From: JAZKIX01 sp040384645
GTDB lineage: Bacteria > Pseudomonadota > Gammaproteobacteria > Burkholderiales > Burkholderiaceae_D
Assembly (NCBI GenBank): GCA_040384645.1
Contig: JAZKIX010000206.1
Coordinates: forward strand, 1 to 31,842
DNA: 31,842 nucleotides
Direction: 5' to 3'
Of the stretch, positions 16,944 to 24,911 are shown one piece after another (the first letter of the stretch is position 1; every line of letters begins with the position of its first letter). Position numbers and translations under genes: made by a program. The notes under the pieces were generated by a model that was not told the origin of the DNA, did not search any database, and saw only the letters and a program-made list of their open reading frames with translations.

Positions 16944-17719
16944 ACCCAATCGAACAGTTTGAGCAAGAGTCCCAACAAAGGGTAGCCGGCTACGGTAACG
17001 ATCAACAATTCCAAGCCCTGTCCAAGGACTGGTTGCAACGTTCGATGGCGAGCCAATATGTCTACAATTTTCATTGTCTTGGGCGTCCCATCATCCAATA
17101 TCCGCAAGACATGGTGGCAATGCAGGAGTTGATCTGGCGGGTGCGCCCCGACTTGATCATTGAAACCGGCATCGCGCATGGCGGTTCGCTGGTGTTAAGT
17201 GCGTCGATGTTGGCCTTGCTCGACATGAGCGATGCGATCGAAGCGGGCACGATGCTCGATCCGCGCCGGTCGCAGCGCAAGGTATTGGGACTGGATATCG
17301 ATATTCGTCCTCACAATCGTAGCGCGATCGAAGCGCATCCAATGGCGAGCCGGATACAAATGATCCAGGGTTCGTCGATTGCGCCAGATGTGGTGGCACA
17401 AGTGCAAGAAATCGCAGCGGGGTATAAACGCGTGCTGGTCTGCCTCGATTCCATGCATACCCACGATCACGTGATGGGAGAACTCCATGCCTATGCGCCG
17501 TTGGTGTCCGTCGGCAGTTATTGCGTGGTGTTCGACACTTTTGTAGAAGATATGCCGGAGCATTTTTTTGCCGACCGGCCCTGGGATGTCGGTAACAATC
17601 CCAAGACAGCGGTATGGGAATACTTAAAAACGCATAGCGAATTCGAAATCGATAAACGCATCCAGAACCAGTTGATGGTCACGGTAGCGCCGGACGGTTT
17701 CTTACGCCGGGTCAGCTAA
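16940..17719 (+). CDS. CmcI/rhamnosyl O-methyltransferase-family enzyme
   Basis: This 259-residue protein overlaps the SDR stop (ATGA). It belongs to the family often labelled 'cephalosporin hydroxylase' (CmcI, rhamnosyl O-methyltransferase). The SAM-binding motif is IIETGIAHGGS (residues 73-83). LGLDIDIRPHNR and VLVCLDSMHTHDHVMGEL follow, and VVFDTFVEDMP carries acidic candidates for metal binding. Members methylate sugar hydroxyls, for example rhamnose O-2 in mycobacterial glycolipids. As the last gene of the operon it probably O-methylates the CDP-sugar or the transferred residue; a hydroxylase role is unlikely. Confidence 0.85.
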   Translation: MNPIEQFEQESQQRVAGYGNDQQFQALSKDWLQRSMASQYVYNFHCLGRPIIQYPQDMVAMQELIWRVRPDLIIETGIAHGGSLVLSASMLALLDMSDAIEAGTMLDPRRSQRKVLGLDIDIRPHNRSAIEAHPMASRIQMIQGSSIAPDVVAQVQEIAAGYKRVLVCLDSMHTHDHVMGELHAYAPLVSVGSYCVVFDTFVEDMPEHFFADRPWDVGNNPKTAVWEYLKTHSEFEIDKRIQNQLMVTVAPDGFLRRVS

Positions 17720-17736
17720 GCGAAATTCGCAGGCTG

Positions 17737-17762
17737 GCAGGTCGAGTGTCAACCCGACTTGC
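17737..17762. terminator. Weak hairpin between convergent genes
   Basis: GCAGGTC (17737-17743) can pair with GACTTGC (17756-17762), with one G-T wobble and a 12-nt loop, between the operon end and the convergent TPR glycosyltransferase. No clear T tract follows on either strand, so a terminator role is tentative. Confidence 0.25.
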
Positions 17763-17831
17763 GCAATTTATGAAAAAGCGATGGCGTATAAGGAACCCGC
17801 AAGAAAGTATGCGTCACGTCAGTTGCCAGGC

Positions 17832-19691
17832 TCAAACTCGGCCAACGTACTCCAACTGCGTCACCACCCTCTCTATCACAGTCTGCCAATCGCCGGGACT
17901 AGGCTGGCGAAACAGGCGCATGGTCGGGTACCAAGGGCTGTCGTCCCGGCCCCGCATCCAGCGCCAGCAGGCATCGTAGCGCGACAGCAGCCATATTGGT
18001 TTGCCCAGCGCAGCGGCCAAATGGGCTACGGCGGTATCGACGCTGATCACCAGATCGAGTTGTGCGATCAGTGCTGCCGTATCGGCCAAATCCTCTATAC
18101 CCACGGTTAAATCGTGTATGCGCATGTCCGCTGGCGCAGCGGCCAATTGCAAAGCGGCCTCCCCCAGTTGCAAGCTGAAAAACGACACCGCCTGACAACC
18201 GGCCAAAGCGTGCAATTGCGACAGATGCAGGCTGCGCCGCTGGTCAAAGCGCTGCAAGGCGGATGCCGAACGCTGTGCATCGCCAGCCCATACCAAACCC
18301 ACTCGAAGGCTTCGTTCCAAATTTAAGGCTTGAACACGAGATGCCCATTGCTGTGCCAATGCCGTATCAACGCTTAAGTATGGCGTGGTGCTAGGCACGG
18401 TTTCCAGACGGGTTCCAAATGCCATTGGCAAACTCAATAGCGGACAGTGCCAATCGAACGGCGGCACGACCGTACCCGCGGCGACGATCAGCTCTATTCC
18501 CGCGACTGATTGCAATGAAGAATGCAGCAAACGCAGCAGTGGCGGCTGGCATTCCAGTATCACCCGCGCCCCGGTTTGCGCCACTAGCGCGGCGTAACGC
18601 ACAAATTGCAAGGTGTCGCCCAATCCCTGCTCGGCGTGCAAGAGGATGGTTTGCCCAGCGATATCCTGTCCGAGCCACTGCGGCTGCGTGAAATTGCGCC
18701 GATGCCGGATCGAACTTTCTGCGCCCTGCCAGCGTGCCTCGTAAGCTGGCCAGCCAGCGGCATAATCGCCACGCGCCAGCGCCACCAAGCTTAGGCTATA
18801 GCACAGCGCCGCATCGCTGGGCGCAAGAATCAAGGCATGCTGAAAATATGCTTCGGCTTGATCGAACTTGCCCAATTCGTAGCAAGTGGCGGCCAGATTT
18901 TGCCAGGCCGCCAGCGACTGCGGCAGCAATTGCACCGCTCGCTGGAACCACTCTGCAGCCGCTTCCAGCTTCCCAAGGCATTTGAAAGCCAGGCCCAGAT
19001 TCAAAACGGCAGGCGCATGATCGGGCGCGATGCCAAGTAAGCGCCGGTAAATATCGATGGCCTGTGCAAAACGCTGTGCATCGGCATGTAATACGCCCAG
19101 ATTAAACAGCGCCGCGAGATTTTCTGGCGCCAGTTCAAGCGCCTTTTGATAAAACTGGAGCGCATCTTTATCGCTCCCCAGTGCTTTCGATACCACGCCC
19201 AGATTGATTAAACACTCGACATGCGCCGGTTCCAACGCAAGCGCATCGCTATACGCATCGATGGCGCGGGTCAAATCGCCTAGCTCATGGTAGGCAATCC
19301 CGCTTTGGTAAAAGGCATCGGTATTGCGTGGATCGTGACCCAGTGCAGCTTGGTAGCATGCCTGAGCTTGGTCGAATTGCTGCCGGTCCCGATACAGATT
19401 GCCTAACGCAATGTGAAGCGCAGCCTGCGTCGGATGCAATTGCAGGGCGGCTTCCAGCTTCAATTGCGCTTGTTCGGGCTGACCCGATTGCTGCGCCGCT
19501 AGCGCACTCAAATACAGTGCATCGAGATGATCAGGCTGCTGTTGCAGGATCTGCGCATACATGGCTTGCGCCGCCAGCCAGTCGTCCGCGCGATGCAATG
19601 CAAGCGCGCGGTGCAACAGTTGGTGCAGCATTTCTGGCGGCGCGTTGCCATCGCTATCGTTGCGCGCTTCCGGGTTCACCATATGATCCAT
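17832..19691 (-). CDS. TPR protein with GT9-like (heptosyltransferase-fold) glycosyltransferase domain
   Basis: This 619-residue protein has a TPR array over roughly residues 20-335; repeats are recognisable by motifs such as AALFNLGVLHADAQRFAQAIDIY. A C-terminal domain from about residue 350 resembles the ADP-heptose:LPS heptosyltransferase (GT9) fold: LLHAEQGLGDTLQFVRYA at its start, VGLVWAGD, and LDLVISVDTAVAHLAAALGK near the end. Such TPR-GT9 fusions often sit next to flagellin or surface-glycan loci. It faces the sugar operon tail-to-tail and shares a strictly conserved upstream cassette with the double OGT gene, so the two glycosyltransferases are probably co-regulated. The start is uncertain (ATG at 19691, or in-frame ATG at 19682); no strong ribosome site is visible. 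Confidence 0.85.
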   Translation of the reverse strand: MDHMVNPEARNDSDGNAPPEMLHQLLHRALALHRADDWLAAQAMYAQILQQQPDHLDALYLSALAAQQSGQPEQAQLKLEAALQLHPTQAALHIALGNLYRDRQQFDQAQACYQAALGHDPRNTDAFYQSGIAYHELGDLTRAIDAYSDALALEPAHVECLINLGVVSKALGSDKDALQFYQKALELAPENLAALFNLGVLHADAQRFAQAIDIYRRLLGIAPDHAPAVLNLGLAFKCLGKLEAAAEWFQRAVQLLPQSLAAWQNLAATCYELGKFDQAEAYFQHALILAPSDAALCYSLSLVALARGDYAAGWPAYEARWQGAESSIRHRRNFTQPQWLGQDIAGQTILLHAEQGLGDTLQFVRYAALVAQTGARVILECQPPLLRLLHSSLQSVAGIELIVAAGTVVPPFDWHCPLLSLPMAFGTRLETVPSTTPYLSVDTALAQQWASRVQALNLERSLRVGLVWAGDAQRSASALQRFDQRRSLHLSQLHALAGCQAVSFFSLQLGEAALQLAAAPADMRIHDLTVGIEDLADTAALIAQLDLVISVDTAVAHLAAALGKPIWLLSRYDACWRWMRGRDDSPWYPTMRLFRQPSPGDWQTVIERVVTQLEYVGRV

Positions 19692-19721
19692 TTCATTTAC
19701 TGTATTACCCTTTCTTGAATC

Positions 19722-19805
19722 ATAAAATAAGGGGGTATAAGATAAATATACCCTTCACCCGCACGTTTTATAAGGCACAAAAAATATACTGCACCCAGTA
19801 TTTTA
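19722..19805 (-). promoter_or_regulatory. 84-bp conserved upstream cassette, copy 2 (TPR-GT9 gene)
   Basis: On the minus strand this holds the dyad AAAATAC-N8-GTATATTT (19804-19782), TTTGTGCC, ACGTGCG (19766-19760) and ATACCCCC (19738-19731) followed by TTATTTTATG. Both internal spacings (15 and 21 bp) equal those of the copy at 7637-7720. The bases between the anchors are partly conserved, including the TTTTTTGT run. It ends 30 bp before the ATG at 19691. Confidence 0.6.
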
Positions 19806-20355
19806 AACAAAAATTAGCCCTAAAACAGCATTGATTTGTCTTCCTATACAGAACAGATTACGACCTGGATGACGAATCGACTGTAAGTGGAAGCGATGCA
19901 AGTTTCGGCAAGGTAGCAAAGCGATGTTCACAACTGCGGACGCCTGTAATTACTCCCCCATCGATACATCGCTTCAGTATGTGATGCCATTCATTCTTTC
20001 CCCATCCTTTCTGCGGCACAAGCTGCTATATACCAGCACAGCAAGCACAGCATTGCCCAACTCGCGCCGGTCGATACCATGAAAAGAGGCATTGAAACCG
20101 TCTACCGCATCGTTTTGAAGCGTCGCTGCATGCAATACACTCAAGTCCATCAATAAAGATTGAAAATTTTTAGATTGATGCAACTTTCATCAAGAAATAA
20201 TTTTAAGCAGTTGATTATTAAGACTTATTTATTTCAAGTAAGCACCATTTATTTGTCGTTGAAAGTTCTCAAGTTTTGATAAAGCCAGCCGCAGAAGGGG
20301 TCAAGCAAGGAATGATTTCATTGTGTGCACAAGGTAAAAAACCAGCAGCCCGCAT
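19806..20355. other. Non-coding stretch between the TPR-GT9 gene and the fliC promoter
   Basis: About 550 bp separate the divergent TPR-GT9 and fliC transcription units. I see no convincing gene. A 69-codon minus-strand frame at 19974-20183 would need a TTG start and matches nothing I recognise. The right part is A+T-rich (about 20155-20280), compatible with an upstream activating region for fliC. Confidence 0.5.
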
Positions 20356-20382
20356 TAAACTTTCCAGCGCAGCTACCGATAA
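20356..20382 (+). promoter_or_regulatory. Sigma-28 (FliA) promoter of fliC
   Basis: TAAA (20356-20359), exactly 15 bp, then ACCGATAA (20375-20382) differs from the consensus TAAA-N15-GCCGATAA at a single position. It lies about 100 bp before the fliC start codon, a usual leader length for flagellin. This is the only near-perfect FliA site I found in the window. Confidence 0.85.
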
Positions 20383-20483
20383 AAGATTCAACCGCGGTAT
20401 GAATGCCTCAGCAAATCGAGGCAAACCAAAGTTGGCGGAATAACAGCCGCACTTATCGGACCCTGAACTCAAGGAGAAATAAC

Positions 20484-21968
20484 ATGGCCTCATTTATCAA
20501 CACCAACCTTTCGTCCCTCAATGCACAACGTAATTTGACGATGTCGCAAAGCAGCCTGGCAACTTCATTGCAACGTTTGTCGTCAGGCTTGCGTATCAAC
20601 GGTGCCAAGGACGATGCTGCAGGGTTGGCGATTTCTGATCGTATGACATCGCAAATTCGCGGTAGTGATCAAGCTGCCCGTAATGCAAACGATGGTATCT
20701 CACTGGCACAAACGGCTGAAGGCGATTTGTCCAACATCAGCGACAACTTGCAACGTATCCGTGAATTGGCAGTGCAATCGTCAAACGCCAGTAACAGCGC
20801 CAGCGACCGTAACGCGCTCAATAACGAAGCGACACAACTGGTTGCAGAAATTAATCGTATTGCAACTACATCGTCTTTCAACGGCGTTAAATTGCTCGAC
20901 GGTTCATTCAACGCACAAACTTTCCAAGTCGGCGCCAACAATACAGCCAATGACAGAATCACCGTCGCTTCGATTTCCAGCGCACAAACCAACGCATTGG
21001 GTGTCGGTTCCGGCTCTAGCTATTCCTCCACAACGGCAGCAGCTTCGGCCACGACCAATGCACTTGCAGCTGGCAATGTAACGATCAACGGTTATACAGT
21101 TGGTGCTGCCATTACCGACGGCGTCTCATTCGCACAAGGTGCCAACAGCGCGATTGCAAAAGCGACTGCAATCAACGCAATCACAGGTTCTACCGGTGTG
21201 ACGGCCAGCGTATCTTCTACGGCTGTGGCAGGTACTACGGTCACCACCTCTGGCGCCATTGCCGCTGGCGATGTATTGATCAACGGTGTCGACATCGGCG
21301 CTATTGCTGCAGCGACAACCAGTGCCGCGACACGCGGCTCTGACATTGCTGCAGCAGTGAACAAGATATCGAATCAAACCGGTGTTACTGCTACCTTCAA
21401 CACCACCACCGGCGCAGTAGCCTTGTCCGCAGCAGATGGTCGCAATATCACCGTGACCAATTCGACCAATGCCGCTGCAACAGCTGCCAATACCGGCTTG
21501 GGTACCGCTGCATCAGGCACGACTTCGACTTCAACGGCTAACATCAGCTTGAGCTCGTCTTCATCGGCAGGGATCACCATCGGCGGCGGCGCCAATGCTG
21601 GTAATGCTGGCCTGACCACAGGCTACACCGCAGCAACTGCAACTGCTGGTGCCGGCGTATCGTCGCTCAATCTGTCCACTGCAGCGGGGGCACAGGCAGC
21701 ATTGGCAACGATCGATGCGGCGTTGACCACGGTCAGCGATTCACGGTCGGCACTTGGTGCTTATCAAAATCGTTTTGCCTCGGTTGTTACCAGCTTACAA
21801 ACGACGTCGGAAAACTTGTCGGCATCACGTAGCCGGATTACAGATACCGATTTCGCTTCAGAAACAGCCAAGCTGTCACGTGGTCAAATCTTGCAACAAG
21901 CCGGTACGGCAATGTTGGCCCAAGCCAACTCACTGCCTAACGGTGTATTAGCTCTGTTGCGCGGCTAA
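20484..21968 (+). CDS. fliC: Flagellin FliC
   Basis: This 494-residue flagellin starts at the ATG preceded by AAGGAG (20471-20476). Residues about 1-163 are the conserved D0/D1 N-terminus (ASFINTNLSSLNAQRNL, LQRLSSGLRINGAKDDAAG). About 395-494 are the conserved C-terminus ending in ANSLPNGVLALLRG. The central ~230 residues are Ala/Ser/Thr/Gly-rich and contain two flagellin hook-IN-type modules (AAGNVTINGYTVGAAI and AAGDVLINGVDIGAIAA). This is the surface-exposed, variable D2/D3 region and the natural target for O-linked glycosylation. The gene is driven by a FliA promoter and followed by a strong terminator, giving a monocistronic, highly expressed unit next to the putative glycosylation island. 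Confidence 0.97.
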   Translation: MASFINTNLSSLNAQRNLTMSQSSLATSLQRLSSGLRINGAKDDAAGLAISDRMTSQIRGSDQAARNANDGISLAQTAEGDLSNISDNLQRIRELAVQSSNASNSASDRNALNNEATQLVAEINRIATTSSFNGVKLLDGSFNAQTFQVGANNTANDRITVASISSAQTNALGVGSGSSYSSTTAAASATTNALAAGNVTINGYTVGAAITDGVSFAQGANSAIAKATAINAITGSTGVTASVSSTAVAGTTVTTSGAIAAGDVLINGVDIGAIAAATTSAATRGSDIAAAVNKISNQTGVTATFNTTTGAVALSAADGRNITVTNSTNAAATAANTGLGTAASGTTSTSTANISLSSSSSAGITIGGGANAGNAGLTTGYTAATATAGAGVSSLNLSTAAGAQAALATIDAALTTVSDSRSALGAYQNRFASVVTSLQTTSENLSASRSRITDTDFASETAKLSRGQILQQAGTAMLAQANSLPNGVLALLRG

Positions 21969-21990
21969 TAAATAGTCGTTAGCAAATAAT

Positions 21991-22015
21991 CAGGTCATCT
22001 CAAGAGGATGACCTG
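21991..22015 (+). other. Hairpin between fliC and its terminator
   Basis: CAGGTCATC pairs perfectly with GATGACCTG (9-bp stem, 7-nt loop) 22 bp after the fliC stop. No T tract follows directly. It may stabilise the 3' end of the flagellin transcript ahead of the terminator. Confidence 0.6.
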
Positions 22016-22019
22016 GTCG

Positions 22020-22052
22020 GGCGGAAAGCAGGAAACTGCTTGCCGCCTTTTT
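22020..22052 (+). terminator. Rho-independent terminator of fliC
   Basis: A two-part stem, GGCGG-A-AAGCAG paired with CTGCTT-G-CCGCC around a GAAA tetraloop, is followed by TTTTT. It lies directly before flaG and is a strong intrinsic terminator separating fliC from the flaG-fliD genes. Confidence 0.9.
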
Positions 22053-22078
22053 AGGAAATAACTGACAGGAGAAGTGTC

Positions 22079-22477
22079 ATGGATATCACCAGAACATCAA
22101 ACACAGAGCGGACGGTGGCCGACTTGTTTCCATTGCAAGCTGCCCGACAGTCGGCCGAGGCGATAGCCGATGCGGGCGCGCCGGCTGTAACGGCAGTAGC
22201 GACGAATAATATTCAAATGAAAGCAGTCAACGGGACCAAAAGTGCGGAACCAAGTGCTGCTGAAGTTGCGCAATCGGTCGAAGCGATTAATAAATTTCTT
22301 AAACCGGTGGCAAACAATATCGAATTTAGCGTGGATGAAGATAGCGGAACCACCTTGGTAAAAATTATCGACACAGAAACGCAAGCGATTTTGCGCCAAA
22401 TTCCTTCGAAGGAAGCGCTCAGCATGGCTAAAGAATTGGGCAAACTGCAAGGTTTACTAGTGCGGGAAAAAGCCTGA
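22079..22477 (+). CDS. flaG: FlaG family flagellar protein
   Basis: This 132-residue protein follows an AGGAGAA ribosome site. It has a variable Ala-rich N-terminal half. The conserved FlaG C-terminal domain is recognisable by AINKFLKPVANNIEFSVDED, TTLVKIIDTETQAILRQIP and the final KEALSMAKELGKLQGLL. FlaG proteins influence filament length in polar and lateral flagella systems; the mechanism is not settled. It lies between the fliC terminator and fliD, the usual place in betaproteobacteria. Its own promoter is not evident, so it may depend on read-through. Confidence 0.9.
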   Translation: MDITRTSNTERTVADLFPLQAARQSAEAIADAGAPAVTAVATNNIQMKAVNGTKSAEPSAAEVAQSVEAINKFLKPVANNIEFSVDEDSGTTLVKIIDTETQAILRQIPSKEALSMAKELGKLQGLLVREKA

Positions 22478-22499
22478 ACGCAGGCGATAGGACTCGATC

Positions 22500-24863
22500 A
22501 TGGCAACTCTTTCATCCCCAGGCATTGGCTCTAATCTTGATGTCAATAGCATCGTGACCCAGTTGATGGCGGTCGAACGGCAACCATTGACGACTATTGC
22601 CCGCAAGGAAGCCAGTTATCAAGCAAAATTGTCTGGCTTTGGCACCCTGAAAGGCGCTTTATCCCAATTTCAGACTTCGGTACGCAGCTTGTCCGATGTC
22701 AGCAGTTTCCAAAAAGTGAATGCTTCAATCGGGGATAGTACGGTTGCCTTCGCAAGCGCGACCGGCGCCGCGCTGCCAGGTACCTATTCGCTGGAGGTAA
22801 GCAAGCTGGCCCAAGGACAAAAACTGGTTGCCGCCGGCCAAGCCAGCACTGCGACGGCGATCGGCGCCAGCGTTAGTTCAACCATCAGTTTCGACTTCGG
22901 CACTATCGCTGGCGGCGTTTTCAACAGCACGCAAGGCACCTATACCGGTGCCGGCTTTACCACCAATGGTACTGGTGTTAAAACTGTGACAATCGACGGC
23001 AGCAATAACTCCCTCTCTGGCATCCGCGACGCCATCAATAATGCCCAGATCGACATTTCGGCTACGATTATCAATGACGGCGGCAGCTCACCTTACCGGC
23101 TTTCTTTGACCGTGAACGCAACCGGACAAAGCAATAGCGTAAAGATTTCGGTCGCCGGCGACACGGCAGTGTCGAGTTTAATGAGTCACGACCCTGCTAA
23201 TAACTCGGGACAAGGGTTTGCAGAAAAATTGACGGCGCAAAATGCGCTGTTCAGCATTGATGGGATCGCTGTTTCCAAACCAAGCAATGCGGTCAACGAT
23301 GTAATTCAAGGGATTTCGCTCAATCTCTCCAAAACCAATATCAACAGCCCCACCAATATTACCGTTGCACGCGACACCACCGCCGTGGTGAATACCGTCA
23401 ATGCATTCGTCAAAGCCTACAACGATATCAACCAGAACCTGAAAGACGCCGGCGCCTACAATGCAGATACCAAATCGGCTGCGATTCTGAATGGCGAATC
23501 CACCGTGCGCAATATCCAGTCGCAATTACGCGGCATCCTGACGGCACCGGTTCAAGGGGGGGCAAGTGCATTCACCCTGTTGTCGCAAGTCGGCGTCACC
23601 GTACAAAAAGACGGTTCCCTGAAAGTCGACAACACCAAACTGCAATCGGCCATCAGCAATAATTTCAACGACATCGCAGGGGTATTTGCCTCCGTGGGCA
23701 AATCGTCCGACAGCCTGATCGGGTATTCCAGCGCCAGCGCCAAAACGGTTGCAGGTGCTTACGCGGTCAATATCAGCCAACTCGCGACCAAAGGCAGCGT
23801 TACGGCCTCAAGTGCTGCAACCGGCTTGGCGAGCGGCAGCATTACCGGCACCGGCGTAGCGGGACTGAACATCATTGCTGGCGTCAACGATGTCCTGCAA
23901 GTTCAACTGAACGGTGTTAGTGCAAGCATTACGCTGGGACAGGCAAATTATGCCGATGCAGCAGCATTGGCAACTGAAATTCAGAGCAAGATCAATGCTG
24001 CGGCGGGTTTTGTCGCGGCAGGCGCCAGCGCCACCGTGACCGAATCAGGCGGCATTATAAAAATTGCTTCCAATGCAAGTGGAGCGTCCTCATCCGCCGA
24101 CGTGACCGGCGGCAATGCGCAGGCCGGACTCAATCTCGGGGTTGGCTCGGTCGTAACACCTGGTACATCGACAGTCATTACCGGCAGCAACAATACTCTG
24201 CAAGTGGTGGTAGATGGCGTCAGTTCCACCATCACATTAAGTTCCGGCAGCTATACCGGCACGACCCTCGCTGCAGAAATTCAATCAAAAATCAATGGTG
24301 CCGCAGGGTATGTCGCTACCGGTGCGACGGTTGCCGTGACTGAAACTGGGGGCGTGCTGAAAATCACCTCCAACCGTTATGGTTCGGCCTCTAATGTCAG
24401 CATTACCGGCGGCTCCGGCCAAACCGATTTGTTTGGCGCTGGAACCGAACAAATCGGTGCCGATACCGCTGGCACCATCAACGGCATTGCAGCGATCGGC
24501 AACGGGCAATTTTTGACCGGTGCGGTGGGCGACGACTCAGAAGGCTTGAAATTACAGATTAACGGTGGCGGCCTCGGCGCGCGCGGCACGGTCAATTATT
24601 CACAAGGGTACGCATCCCAATTCGATAAATTGATGGGATTAATGCTCGATACCGGGGGACCGATTTCATCGCGTACGGATGGCATCAACGCCTCTATCAA
24701 AGTGTTGGCGCAGAACAAGCAAAGACTGGCCGCACGCTTCAATGCGACTGAAAAACGCTATCGCGCCCAATTCACCGCACTTGACGTATTAATGAGTAGC
24801 ATGACCACAACCAGTTCATTTTTAACGCAACAACTGGCTGCCGTAGCAAAAAGCAACGCTTAA
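22500..24863 (+). CDS. fliD: Flagellar filament cap protein FliD, enlarged
   Basis: This 787-residue protein has AGGA upstream of the ATG. The N-terminus (SSPGIGSNLDVNSIVTQLMAVERQPL) and C-terminus (GPISSRTDGINASIKVLAQNKQ, RYRAQFTALDVLMSSM) are standard FliD coiled-coil segments that polymerise as the pentameric filament cap and fold incoming flagellin. It is clearly larger than typical FliD (about 450-680). Much of the excess is a pair of related modules at about residues 461-545 and 562-646. Each contains a LQV.(L/V).(G)VS(A/S)(S)ITL motif, an EIQSKIN helix and an ESGG(I/V)(I/L)KI-like strand, spaced 101 residues apart. These should sit in the exposed head domains of the cap. Confidence 0.95.
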   Translation: MATLSSPGIGSNLDVNSIVTQLMAVERQPLTTIARKEASYQAKLSGFGTLKGALSQFQTSVRSLSDVSSFQKVNASIGDSTVAFASATGAALPGTYSLEVSKLAQGQKLVAAGQASTATAIGASVSSTISFDFGTIAGGVFNSTQGTYTGAGFTTNGTGVKTVTIDGSNNSLSGIRDAINNAQIDISATIINDGGSSPYRLSLTVNATGQSNSVKISVAGDTAVSSLMSHDPANNSGQGFAEKLTAQNALFSIDGIAVSKPSNAVNDVIQGISLNLSKTNINSPTNITVARDTTAVVNTVNAFVKAYNDINQNLKDAGAYNADTKSAAILNGESTVRNIQSQLRGILTAPVQGGASAFTLLSQVGVTVQKDGSLKVDNTKLQSAISNNFNDIAGVFASVGKSSDSLIGYSSASAKTVAGAYAVNISQLATKGSVTASSAATGLASGSITGTGVAGLNIIAGVNDVLQVQLNGVSASITLGQANYADAAALATEIQSKINAAAGFVAAGASATVTESGGIIKIASNASGASSSADVTGGNAQAGLNLGVGSVVTPGTSTVITGSNNTLQVVVDGVSSTITLSSGSYTGTTLAAEIQSKINGAAGYVATGATVAVTETGGVLKITSNRYGSASNVSITGGSGQTDLFGAGTEQIGADTAGTINGIAAIGNGQFLTGAVGDDSEGLKLQINGGGLGARGTVNYSQGYASQFDKLMGLMLDTGGPISSRTDGINASIKVLAQNKQRLAARFNATEKRYRAQFTALDVLMSSMTTTSSFLTQQLAAVAKSNA

Positions 24864-24864
24864 T

Positions 24865-24898
24865 AGCTAACAACAGCTAATAAGAGCTAACAAGCTAA
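24865..24898 (+). repeat. Short AGCTAA direct repeats before fliS
   Basis: AGCTAA occurs at 24865, 24875, 24885 and 24893, a 10-bp period slipping to 8 bp, filling the gap between the fliD stop and the fliS ribosome site. This is probably replication-slippage sequence; it could vary in length between strains and change fliD-fliS spacing. Confidence 0.6.
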
Positions 24899-24911
24899 AC
24901 AGGAGAACAAT

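Noticed and set aside
16940..17719. Annotation as cephalosporin hydroxylase
   Set aside because: The family name is historical; CmcI-like proteins are SAM-dependent methyltransferases, and the sugar-operon context supports O-methylation.
19974..20183. 69-codon minus-strand reading frame upstream of fliC
   Set aside because: It needs a TTG start, has no ribosome site and matches no family I recognise; the region is better explained as regulatory/intergenic.
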